From Eutypa lata (Eukaryota; Ascomycota; Sordariomycetes; Xylariales; Diatrypaceae), in the NCBI GenBank assembly GCA_022661535.1, contig JAKULF010000011.1, positions 2,790,001 to 2,854,000 on the forward strand: a stretch of 64,000 nucleotides of DNA, in the 5' to 3' direction. The first letter of the stretch is position 1, and the number at the start of each line of letters is the position of its first letter. The notes under the pieces were generated by a model. The model was not told the origin of the DNA, did no database searches, and saw only the letters and a program-made list of their open reading frames with translations. Shown piece after piece: positions 35,243 to 46,022 of this stretch. The position numbers and the translations under genes were made by a program.

Positions 35243-35350
35243 GTCCCTCCGACCCACTTCCTGAATCCACCCACTTCTTGAATTGGTTTTTGCTCTCATA
35301 TCATCTCCCTTTATCATTAACAATATGCAATAACTCTACGAATCCTTTAA
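35243..35350 (+). repeat. Left terminal inverted repeat with two tandem 17-bp sub-repeats
   Basis: Within the repeat, CCCACTTCCTGAATCCA (35253-35269) is followed at once by CCCACTTCTTGAATTGG (35270-35286). The right end carries the same pair in inverted orientation. Tandem words in long terminal repeats commonly serve as transposase-binding sites (inference). Confidence 0.85.
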
Positions 35351-36967
35351 ATTATTAAAATTATTATATTTATTATTCGTTTAAGTATAACTTTAATGTA
35401 TTATTATATAATTCGTTTATAATTTTTTTTAATTTTTTACGATATTTAATTTTATAATTATAAATAATTTTATATATAATTATTTTAATTTTATATAATA
35501 TTAAAAAACGTATCGTTAAAGTTTATTTATATAATTATATAACTTTAAAGCTTAAAAGCTTTTAATTATTATTTAAGATTTTAATTTTAATTTTATAAAT
35601 TAATTATTTTAAATAATTTTTAATTAAAAGTTTTTTTTATTTTATTAAATAATAAACGTAAATTTTTAAAAATAAATGTTTTCGTTTTTTAAAACTTTAA
35701 AAGTTAATTTTTTATATTTAAATTTTTTTAAAATATAATTAATATAATATTTAAAAAATCGTATAAAAAAAGTAATTTTTTAAGTTTAATATTATAAAGC
35801 TTTTTAATTATTTTTAAATTTTTAAATAATTAATTAAAATTAAAAAGTTTTATTTTAAAAATTTTAAAATTAATATAAATATTTTTATTATTAAATGTTT
35901 TTTTTAATATTTATTTATACGTTTTAATAAATCTTTATTTATTATAAAGCTTTAATATTAAAAAAAAATCGAATTTTATTATCGTTTAATAATAATATTT
36001 TTTTAAAGCGAAAAAAATATTAAAATTAAATAATTATATTATATAAAATAAATAAAAAAATATATATAAATATCGTATATTATAAATTATATATTTATAT
36101 ATAAATTTCGTTATAATATAAATAATATATTAATTAAAAATTAATAATTTTTATTAATTAAATTTAAAAAGTTTAATTTTAAATAAATAAATTTATTTTA
36201 ATTATTTTAAAATTATTTTAATATTTAATTATTTAAAATTTATTACGTTAAATTTTTATAATAAAAATAATAATAATAATTATTAACTTTAAAGGTTTTT
36301 TTTTTAAAAATAATAATTAAAGTAAAACGTTAATTATTAATAATTATTATTTTAATAATAATAATTTATTTAATAATTTTAAAGATTTTTTAAAGTTTTT
36401 ACTTTATTAAAATAATTTTTATAATTTTTTTTTTTTTAATTTTACTTTTTCGAATATTTATTTTATTTATATTAATAATGTTTTATATTAATATTTTTTT
36501 TTTACGATAAATGCGTTTTAAATAACGTTAAAATTTTCGTATTTAAATAAATAAAGTTAAAAAAGCTTGTAAAGTTTTAAAAAAAACTTATATTTTAACT
36601 TTTAACTTTAAATAATAATAAATAAAGTTATTTATTTAATTAATATTAATAAAATTAATATTATTATTAATTTAATAAATAAGTTTTATTATTTAACGAA
36701 TTTTATATTAATAAAGTAATCGTTTTAAATTTTTCTTTTTAAGAATTTATTTTATTAAGTTTTTTTTTTATATAAAAAATAATTTTTATTAATATTAATA
36801 AGCTTTTTAATAAAAATAAGCTTTATAAAGCTTAATAAATAAAGTGTTTAATATTATAATTTATTTTATAACGACGTTTTTTTATAACATGTCTTTATAA
36901 ATATCAGTTATAGTTAACGTTATTGTAAATTTTTTATTAGGTTTTATTGTAATTTATAGCTTTAGAA

Positions 36968-37075
36968 TTAAAGGATTCGTAGAGTTATTGCATATTGTTG
37001 ATGATAAAGGGGGGTGGTGTGGGAGCAAAAACCAATTCAGGAAGTGGGTGGATTTAAGAAGTGGGTCGGAGGGAT
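36968..37075 (-). repeat. Right terminal inverted repeat
   Basis: This is the inverted copy of the left end, including both 17-bp sub-repeats. Its differences from the left copy are mostly transitions, for example CCTGAATCC on the left against CTTAAATCC on the right, as expected from independent RIP of the two ends. Confidence 0.85.
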
Positions 37076-37077
37076 TA

Positions 37078-37571
37078 GGGCGGGCGGGCTATCTACATGA
37101 CTTCTGGGTTATAGGATATCACGTCTCCTCATAATTACCTACCGTATGCATACATTTTTCTCTCTTTTATATCTGGAGCTTGAATATGAGATATCGTAAA
37201 TCGGAAGTAGGATTCAGTGTGTTTCATAGTATTTAAGCTGCCTTCGTGCTTGGGAGTACCAAGGTATATATATAGAATGCTGATCCTTGCTTACAGTGAG
37301 TGATTGATCCTTCGCAGATCTTCTAGCTCTAGTGTAGCGCCCTGATGCCTGAAAATTTACAACAATTTATCTAAGTACTTACGCCTCTTCTTCCTGTTTT
37401 GGTATTGTACAACGTCAATTCAGCACCCACAAATATGAAGCTGTCGCTTGCTTATTTTATCAAGTTGAAGTTCATCTCTCACTGATGGATTGAATCGGTC
37501 TTGGTTTGTTTCACGACCCATTACGTCATTGAACATAAAACATTTCGTTCCATCATCTATGATAGTCGAAA
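37078..37571. other. Promoter region of the glucosidase I gene
   Basis: No gene is seen in these 494 bp between the transposon end and the start codon. A TATATATAGAA stretch lies at 37265-37275. Base composition returns to normal immediately after the element, so the RIP damage does not visibly spread into this promoter. Confidence 0.4.
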
Positions 37572-40398
37572 ATGCGGGTGATCTGGGGCCGCAAGAGCCT
37601 CGTGCGATTGACGTTCCTGATTTGGGGCCTTTCGCAACTTCTTGCCGCAGCATCGGATGTTGCATCAAAGGCTACCGATGATGCCTTGTACAGATGGGGT
37701 CCTTACCGACCTAATCTGTATTTTGGAGTCCGACCTCAGTTGCCAGATACGATTCTCATGGGAATGATGTGGGGACAGGGGCAAGACAAGTCTACTCTAA
37801 TTCACAGTGTGTCTGAACACCACCTTTCTATTCGCTGAGAAGATCATGCTCATTCAAGTTAGCCCTCCACGATACATGTGAACAAGATGATGATGGTATT
37901 GAGGGCTTTGGATGGACCGCGTACGACACCAAATTTGGAGGCTGTCAGACGATCCATGACAGTCAAGGTCATGTCGATATTACGACTGATTTCGTCAAAA
38001 CCGAAGCTGGAAATAGTTGGGGTGTTCAAGTTAGCGGATCATTGAGACCAGATGCTCCAAGCGAAGTGAAGACTGCTATCATCTTCCATGTCGCCCTTGA
38101 GAAGACCGGAAGTAACAGCACTGCCAAGTCTCTCCAGTGCATGAAACGTAGTGAAGAAGGAAAAGCTGCTCGAACCACTGAAGCTACTCAAACCGCCGAC
38201 ATAACCTGTTACGGCAAGGATCCAGTCCTCGAAGAGTTTGAGTTATATGTTATCGGGGATACTAACAACAAGCTTATTGAAGGACCTGTCGTGGGGGCTG
38301 CGCAGGTGCCGGAGGACTCAATCTGGAAAGCTAAGTGTGAGTTAGATGACCTTGCCAAAGTCATGGAGCGAATAGCTAATCCAGTTTATCCACGTAGCCG
38401 TGTTTATAGATGATCTTCTGGCTGGTTCTAGCGACAAGAACGGCTACTTGGTTGATAAGCCTGGTAAAGGGAATATGCAGTTCATGCAGATGCTCTTCGA
38501 AGGCCCCTTTACGGTAAGAACACTGTTTGTCTGAAACTCGACTTGATATAAGACTTACTAGCGATTGTCCAGGTTACTTTCACGTACCAGACTAAACCAA
38601 CAACACCCCTGCTTCGTATGTTAACCTCCCCTTTCTGTGATAACATCCCTAACGCGTGCCAGCGGACGACATCAAAAGCAGCATAGATTCCTTTCAGTCC
38701 ACTTTCGCTACAAATGTTGATCAAGTATTCCCGAGGACTGCACCATTTGATGATGATGAACACGACGGGTTTAGCCGGGCTTTGCTGTCGAATCTCCTAG
38801 GTGGGCTAGGCTTCTTCCATGGGGATAGCAAAGTAGACTACACGAACGCCACCGAATACCTAGAGACAGACCTGAACTTTTGGGAAAAGACTGCAGATGC
38901 GATGGAGCATGCAATAATCACGAACACGAAGCCGATGTCGCTGCTGTCCCATATACCCTCTAGACCGGTCTTCCCGCGGGGCTTCCTCTGGGACGAAGGC
39001 TTCCATCTTCTCCCGGTTATAGAATGGGATTTGGACCTCGCTGTCTCCGTGCTGCAGAGTTGGCTCAACCTGATGGATGATGGCTGGATTGGTCGAGAAC
39101 AAATCCTAGGACCCGAAGCACGCAGTAGGGTACCAGATGAATTTCAAGTCCAGTATCCCCATTACGCCAACCCCCCGACCCTTTCGTTACTGTTCCCGAT
39201 TCTGATCTCAAAATTGAACAATACATCTACCTATGCCGGCCACTCGTCGAAGTATCTGTCCTCAACCGAAGATGCTCTCACGATGTTAAAGGGGTTGTAT
39301 ACCCTCCTTTCCCGCCACTATCAGTGGTTCCGCCGAACCCAAGCCGGGAACTTCACTAATGCTTACCCACGTCCCAACGATGCCATTCCAGGCGAGGGCT
39401 TCCGCTGGCGAGGACGAACACCAATGCACACGTTCACCAGCGGTCTGGATGACTATCCCCGAGCAAATCCGCCTCATCCCGGCGAATTGCACGTCGATGC
39501 TCTAGCATGGGTAGGCGCGTCGTCCCAAGCCCTCCAACAAGTCGCCGAGTACCTCGGCAAAGCCAGCGACGCGGCCATGTACGGCGAGCACCTTGAAGCC
39601 GTGCGCTACAACCTCGACGCCATACACTGGGACCCGACCGAGTCAGCCTACTGCGACACCACGATCGGCACGGCGGGGGATTTCCAGCGGGTCTGCCACC
39701 TCGGGTACATGTCCCTCTACCCGCTCCTACTAGGTCTAATAGAACCAGACCATCCCCACCTGCCCGCTATGCTAAACCTGCTATCGGACTCAACGCGCCT
39801 CTGGTCGCCCCACGGACTGCGCAGCCTGAGCGCTACCGACCCGAACTACGGTAAAGACGAGGACTACTGGCGCGGCGCCGTTTGGATGAACCTGAACGTG
39901 CTGGCAGTGCTGCGCCTCCGGGACCTGGGGCTCCAGGACGGCCCCGAGAAGATCAGGGCGCTCTCGCTCGCCGCCCAGCTCAGACGGAATGTCGTCGGTG
40001 CCGTATACGATAGTTGGAAGAGCACTGGGTTGTTCTGGGAGCAGTATAGCGATAAGACGGGCGAGGGGAGGCGGAGTCGCGCATTCACGGGCTGGACCGC
40101 GTGCGTTATTCTCTTGCTGGGGCTCGACGATCTAGGCGACGACGACGGCGTCCAGGATGGGAGTGGTGGGGTACTCTCGGGAGGTGGGATGTCTGTTGCG
40201 GCTTCTGCTTCGCTGTTTGTATCTCTTGGACTGGTTGTGGTGTTCAGACGGAGGCTGGTGGGCTTTGCTCAGTGGGCGATGGAACGCTGGCGCGCTAAGG
40301 GCCGGATACGACTCCGTGATGAGAGGCATGAAGAGCATGAGGACGAAGCTTATGAGATGTTGGATTTCGACGATGAGTTGGATTCGCAGCATTCTTGA
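37572..40398 (+). CDS. Mannosyl-oligosaccharide glucosidase (glucosidase I, GH63)
   Basis: It removes the terminal alpha-1,2 glucose from Glc3Man9GlcNAc2 on new glycoproteins in the ER. Five exons, 37572..37806, 37863..38336, 38398..38513, 38573..38615 and 38663..40398, join in phases 1, 1, 0, 1 to 867 residues. An N-terminal hydrophobic anchor (LVRLTFLIWGLSQLLAA) precedes YRWGPYRPNLYFGVRPQLP. The GH63 core shows GFLWDEGFHLLPVIEWD with the general acid Asp, NYGKDEDYWRGAVWMNLNVL, and YSDKTGEGRRSRAFTGWTA with the base Glu. Intron 1 could also end at an alternative AG; I chose GTGTGT...TTAG because it gives HTLHDTCEQ, matching the family without extra residues. Unusually for this family, a second hydrophobic segment (ASASLFVSLGLVVVF) and an acidic tail follow the catalytic domain. 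Confidence 0.93.
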
Positions 40399-41348
40399 TT
40401 CTTGGGTTACATGTATAACAATGGTTAATGCAGGGTAGGCATTTAGTTCTAATACTAAACGCCTTTTCGAAATCGTACAGGGATAGACACGATGGGAATG
40501 AGTTATAATGCTTTCGTGGGTGTATATCATCTATATCTTTGCTGTGAGATCGTCTCTTGTGAAGATGTACTCCTGAGATACGTATAAGCGTTATAGCCCC
40601 TCACCATCTTATAGCATTATGCGATTGTCATATCTAAGAAGGGAAGGTGGGGGTTTGTCTCTAAATATTCGGATCTCGATACTACAATCCTCGTACGACA
40701 CGATGATCATGGGAGTCGCATGCCAACCTTAAGAATAAATAGCATATAACCTACCTCGGCTCCCCGCTCTGAAATGTGGTAGAGCTAAGTAGTATACCGT
40801 TGACAAAGAGTGACCAACCACGCTCTTTGAGAAAATAATCAAACCCAGAGGCTGTCTCTTATTGGCTGATATGTGGGCTTCAACCCCTGGAGTTGGTGAT
40901 GTGGAGCTCAAAGCTTGTCTTTTACGCGTGTTTTTAACTTCTTAGCATACATGCCTCTCATCCAATCATCAAGCCCACGAGCGACGGAACAGCACCCCCG
41001 ATGCAACCTACCGAGATGCTAGCTCTATGTGGTTAATGGACCGGTTGAAGACTTTCCCATCGTGACCCCTCATAGTGAGACCTTCACAAGATTATTATCA
41101 TGCACGTTGAGCCCGCTCGCCGGCTGATTCGGCGCCCTCGTAGCTATGTACGCCCGAGAAGAATATAATTAGCCATGCTCGCGCTAGCTACACTTGCTTG
41201 CGCTCCTCGGTGTAAGATTTGGAAGGGCGATGAGGGCGTCGTGATTGTAATAGTTAGTTAAATAGGGTTGAAAGCTTGTATTCCTTTGTCTGGACAAGCA
41301 GCCCCTCCTTTCGAAGGATTCAAGACTTCTCAACCGCCGTTCTTCATC
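40399..41348. other. Intergenic region between glucosidase I and phosphatase genes
   Basis: No gene is seen in 950 bp. It contains GATGTGGAGCTCAAAGCTTG near 40898 and a region of AGCT-rich words at 41160-41205. It should hold the glucosidase terminator and the phosphatase promoter. Confidence 0.45.
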
Positions 41349-43093
41349 ATGAACGCTTTTCTCAAAGCCCTCAATGGAGGACTGTTTCTGGCGATTTGTG
41401 TCGCGGGTAAAGCTAGCTTACCTACGATACCCACCGACTTGACGACACCAGTTCAAGAACGTATAGCCATACGTGGACCTAATTGTTAGTATGAGTCCTG
41501 GTGTCTACCTATATATATACGGCCCCGAAGCGTATGTTCGTGCTAATGAACAGGATACTTCTAGCCGTGTCTATCGGATGGAACACATATCAGGAGCTCG
41601 AGGAGGCGTGTGTTGAATATGGAACTTCTAGCGATGCTCTGACGGAAAGAGCATGCTCAAGCTCTGCGGCAATTACTTACGCGACATCGCGTACCCACTT
41701 CAACACCGTGACGTTGGCGGATCTTACACCAGCGAGCACCTATTACTACAAGATCGTGTCAGGGAACTCCAGCATGGAGCATTTCTTCAGCCCGCGCGTA
41801 TCCGGTGACCCAACGCCGTTCGCGCTCAACGCGGTGCCGGACCTGGGGGTCTACGGGGTCGACGGGTACACGATCAAGATGGACCAAACGAAGCGGGACA
41901 CGATTCCAGAGATCGAGCCATCGCTAAACCACACGACGATCGGGCGTCTAGCCACAACCGTCAACGACTACGAACTCATCGTGCACCCGGGAGACCTCGC
42001 CTACGCCGACGACTGGTACCTACGGCCCAAGAATCTGTTCGACGGGGAGGACGCCTTCCAGGCCATCCTAGAAACGTTCTACACCCAGCTGGCGCCCATC
42101 GCCGCCCGCAAGCCGTACATGGCCAGCCCCGGCAACCACGAGGCCGCCTGCCAGGAGATCCCGTATACGACGGGCCTGTGCCCCGAGGGCCAGAAGAACT
42201 TCACCGACTTCATGAACCGCTTTGGGGATACGATGCCCGACGCGTTCCCGTCTACGTCGGCGGATGAGGAGGCCAAGGTCAATGCGAATAAGGCGAAGCT
42301 GTTGGCTAACCCGCCTTTTTGGTACTCGTTTGAATATGGCAGTAGGTAGTTCCCGACTCCCCGCCCGTGGTTGCTTGATAGTTGAATTGCAATCGAGCAG
42401 AATTTGATGGCTTGCATGGGAAATGAATCTCTTGCGCCCATGCAACTTAACTGCGATCGTTGATTAACTGACTACTGACATTACATCATAGTGTTGCACT
42501 TCGTCATGATCGACACCGAGACCGACTTCCCCTCCGCGCCCGATGGCCCCGACGGCTCCGCAGGTCTAGACAGCGGGCCTTTCGGAGCCCCGAACCAGCA
42601 GCTAGAGTTTCTCGAGGCGGACTTGGCATCGGTAGATCGCACAGTGACGCCATGGCTACTCGTGGCGGGTCACCGGCCGTGGTATACGACGGGCACGGGC
42701 GGGTGCACGCCGTGTCAGGCGGCATTCGAGTCGGTGCTGTACAAGTACGGCGTCGATCTCGCGCTCTTCGGACACGTGCACAACTCGCAGCGGTTCCAAC
42801 CCGTTGTTAACAGCACTGTGGACCCCAAGGGACTGAATGATCCTGCCGCTCCGATGTACATCGTTGCCGGTGGGGCGGGGAACATCGAAGGCCTGAGTAG
42901 TGTCGGGACCAAGCAATCGTTTAATGCGTTCGCGTATGCGGATGATTTCAGCTATGCCAAGGTGGCCTTTCTCGATGCGAATCACCTGCAGGTCGACTTC
43001 ATCAGGTCGAATACTGGCGAGGTGTTGGATACGTCGACCTTGTTTAAGTCGCATGCTGAGCAATTCGTTAGGCAATCAGGCAATCATTATTGA
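41349..43093 (+). CDS. Purple acid phosphatase (metallophosphoesterase), secreted
   Basis: It should hydrolyse phosphate monoesters at acid pH outside the cell or in the vacuole. Three exons, 41349..41484, 41565..42341 and 42492..43093, are both joined in phase 1 and give 504 residues; the second junction creates the Met of EYGMLHFVMIDTETD. A signal peptide covers about residues 1-24 (ALNGGLFLAICVAGKAS). An N-terminal fibronectin-like domain (SVSIGWNTYQELE...LTPASTYYYKI) precedes the catalytic domain. The metal ligand blocks of the family are all visible: PDLGVYG, HPGDLAYADDWY, SPGNHEA, VAGHRPWY and FGHVHNSQR. Several N-x-S/T sites are present. The length and architecture match fungal acid phosphatases. 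Regulation by phosphate is plausible but not visible. Confidence 0.93.
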
Positions 43094-43772
43094 GTACTAC
43101 GTAGATGGAGGTCGTAATGAGGTAGACTCCATGTTCATAATCATAATAATCATAAACAAACAATTCCGAGGTCAATGTAGTTATCCCCTATAGACTAGTG
43201 TTCAAGCTCGTTACGGAATAGTCCCTATAGGTTCTTCGCGCTGGTTGGTGCAGCTCGAGTTGAGCCCCCCCCCCCCCGAGAAATCAGGGGTCGCACCATA
43301 GCGCATAATTTCCCTCCAATGAAGTCGTGGGCCCACTTGTTATAGATGTTTCAAGGTATGACTTACTAGTCTCCTTCTATACCATTAACTTTAAGTACTT
43401 TCCACAGGAGGAAATGCAAAGTCCTCATTGCCGTCCGTTCCACGAAGTGCCTCCAGTATTCAGAAGCTTCGGACTGTAAAGTCTGTTGTCGGGTGTGGGT
43501 CCTCCGCTTGCTATACCCCTATCCATTAATCGCAAACATACGACTGTGTTGATTCGAGGATTTTCATGGAGGAGTTTTCCCTCGGCGTGTTTACTCGCTG
43601 TGTTGCATGGTTTCTCTAGTTATGCCGTCTTGTTTATATCTTGGTAGAGTAGATCCTCGATATAAAACATGTGTGTTTCGTACTGAGCTGATAGTAAACC
43701 GCGATTCCTTACTATATCGTCCTTAGCAGCTGGCAGGTTAATATCCAGTAAACATACAAACCGACCGGAATC
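43094..43772. promoter_or_regulatory. Promoter region of the pectate lyase gene
   Basis: These 679 bp contain no gene. A run of 13 C lies at 43265-43277, ATCATAATAATCATAAACAA near 43139, and a TATAAAA box at 43661, 112 nt before the lyase ATG. Confidence 0.5.
43661..43667 (+). promoter_or_regulatory. TATA box of the pectate lyase gene
   Basis: TATAAAA lies 112 nt upstream of the start codon, with no other gene nearby. The role is inferred from position and sequence. Confidence 0.45.
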
Positions 43773-45010
43773 ATGAAATTCGGATTGTCTGTGTCCCTCT
43801 TGGCTGGTCTTGCCGCCGCCACACCGACCCCAACGGATAATGGCCATGTAGATCGCCGGACAGTTCAGAAGAGAGCGGCGATCACGGATGCGTGTAATAT
43901 TGGCTTCTGCACGCAGAATGGCGGGTACGTTCCCATATATCGCTAAGCTTTAAATTGCCTCATATCTGACATTGCTATTCATAGCACAACCGGTGGCACT
44001 GGCGGCACTACGACGACAGTTGCAGATCTTGCCTCGTTCACTGCGGCAGTAGGCGCTGATGGTCCAACTGTCGTCGTTCTTGATGGCGCTATCTCCGGTG
44101 CGGCTAAGGTCGAAGTGACATCCGACAAGACTATCATCGGGAACCCCGGCTCTAGTATGTCTTCCGTTATATAGTAGGGAAGGGATGATTGGTATACTGA
44201 TTATCTTAGGCTTGACTGGTATCGGACTGACGATCCTCGGTCAGACGAACGTCATTGTCAGGAACATGAAGATATCTAAAGTCCTAGCCGACTATGGAGA
44301 TGGTATCACCGTTCAGGCGTCCTCGAACGTCTGGATTGATTCCTGTGACATATCAGCCGACATTGATCATGACAAGGACTATTATGACGGGTTGATCGAT
44401 GTGGTGCATGCATCCGAATGGGTGACCATCTCGAACACCTACCTCCATGACCACGTGAGTTCTCTATTTCACCCTAATCCTTGGGAGAATGAATTGTTGA
44501 CTAGAGTAAATAGTGGAAGGGCTCTCTTGTCGGTCATTCAAACAGCAACGGAGACGAGGATACCGGCCACCTCCACGTCACCTATGCGGGTGTCTGGTTC
44601 GACAACATCAACAGTCGTACGCCTATGTATCGATTCGGCGAGGGACACGTCTTCAAGTAAGCACATCCCTGTAAACTACATACCAGCCACTAGATAAGGA
44701 CATCCATTCTGACTAAAAACACAATAGCTGCTTCCTCTCCAACCTGCTCGACACCGGTATCAACACGCGCGCGTACGCCCAGCTCCTGATCGAGAGCTCG
44801 GCATTCGAGAACCCCCCGATCAAGGCCATCTTCAGCAACGACAACGGCGGTTTGGGTGGTGCGGTTGTCAATGACGTGGATCTTGGCGGTGGTGAGAACC
44901 AGGCGCCCGCGGGAACGTTGACGTCCGTCCCGTACGAGTACGATCTTCTGGGTTCGGCGAATGTGAAGAGCCATGTTACGGCCAATGCTGGTCAGGTTTT
45001 GACGTTCTGA
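43773..45010 (+). CDS. Secreted pectate lyase (polysaccharide lyase family 1)
   Basis: It should cleave de-esterified pectin by beta-elimination, a plant cell-wall activity. Five exons, 43773..43924, 43985..44154, 44210..44454, 44514..44656 and 44728..45010, join in phases 2, 1, 0, 2 to 330 residues. The signal peptide is MKFGLSVSLLAGLAAA. The beta-helix core has TIIGNPGS, NVIVRNMKIS and the calcium-binding block SCDISADIDHDKDYYDGLID, followed by VTISNTYLHDH. The arginine catalytic block is NINSRTPMYRFGEGHVFN. The splice that joins HDH to WKGSLVGHSN restores a family-typical block, which supports the model. It ends in the usual GQVLTF. All features indicate a working plant-polymer-degrading enzyme, which suggests a plant-associated or saprotrophic fungus. 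Confidence 0.93.
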
Positions 45011-46022
45011 TTCTGTATAGGCGGATGCCTAATCCATGCTGGATGATTACTACATGTACGCTAGCCTCACAGATAGGTCACTCACTATGGCTGGAGCTAA
45101 TTTCCATTGGTCAAAAGAGAGTATTTAGGTCGGATTTCCATCATTTCCCCTTAGTCTGACCCTCTAATATAACCAGCAGCACTTGTGATCTGGACAGGTC
45201 TTCAGAGTAGCTACTGTTAGCTTGGTATCACCGTGTATGTAGATGAGTGTTCCAATATGATTAGGTCTAACAGTGCAGTGTCTCTTTGGCTACGGCTCAT
45301 GGCTTATGAGGGAATACGTATGAAGGTATGAATAATCTTATGGTAGTAGTGATAGTCGTTTCGTAGAATCTGCTAATTAGGATGTAAGGGGCGGTAACAC
45401 GATATCAACATTGTGCTATTTAAACTTAGGTCGCAGGTCGTCGCCTATTTAAATGATACATTAAAATGCGTAAATTCGAGTAATTACTGCTTATTCAATA
45501 ACTGTTCACCATTATTCCATAATTAATAACATAAAAGAATATTATTCCATTTCGTAATATCATAAAATCAAGTTCTTTTATACAAAGCTTAATTATTTAT
45601 ATATAAGTCGTTTACATGAATTTACTTGAAGCAAAAGTGTATCAATTATTTTGGCAACGACTTGGGTCGTACAGCAGGAAACATTGTCGGCCCCTTCGGT
45701 GTTTTGTCAGAGTTTTCGGGTACTTGTTCCATAATCTCAAATTGTGAGTAGCATCATCACCCGTCCAGTCCAATCAGCGTTGGCGATCTTGTGCATAAGA
45801 TATTGACCTGCCGTACCAGCATTATGGTGGATAGGTTGGTCAGGTGTCAGGTTGCGAGCGGGGTTCTGCTCTGCACCTCTTACTGGTGTGATAAGAAGAG
45901 ATTTTCAGTGTGGCGGATCGCTCGACATAATTCGGCTAGCTGCCCAGTCATAGTGTTCTCTATAAACTGCAATTTCCTCTTATCTTCATCATCTCTTCAT
46001 CATCTAAAGCATCATATTGCCA
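45011..46022. other. Boundary region, AT-rich, before the accessory gene block
   Basis: No gene is seen. From about 45415 to 45660 the DNA becomes AT-rich (many ATAATTAATAA, TTATATATAAG words), then returns to mixed composition. It marks the change from ordinary secreted and housekeeping genes to the lineage-specific genes on the right. The last 200 bp should be the promoter of the CorA-like gene. Confidence 0.45.

Larger units (their letters stand above)
35243..37075. mobile_element. RIP-degraded DNA transposon with 108-bp terminal inverted repeats (Tc1/mariner-pogo size class)
   Basis: The two ends are inverted copies of each other over 108 bp (35243-35350 and 36968-37075), starting GTCCCTCCGACCCACTTC on the left and ATCCCTCCGACCCACTTC on the right strand. 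The ends differ almost only by C/T or G/A transitions. Both are flanked by TA (35241-35242, 37076-37077), the target duplication of the Tc1/mariner superfamily. At 1833 bp the element is close to fungal pogo-type elements such as Fot1 or Pot2. The interior has no open frame and is nearly all A and T; remaining C residues are almost only in CpG or CpT. The loss of CpA/TpG is the signature of RIP. The transposase is unrecognisable, so the superfamily rests on length, repeats and TA. Confidence 0.88.

Noticed and set aside
35243..37075. AT-rich block as a centromere, mitochondrial insertion or gene desert
   Set aside because: It is short, bounded by 108-bp inverted repeats with TA duplications, and shows CpA loss, all of which fit a RIP-degraded transposon.
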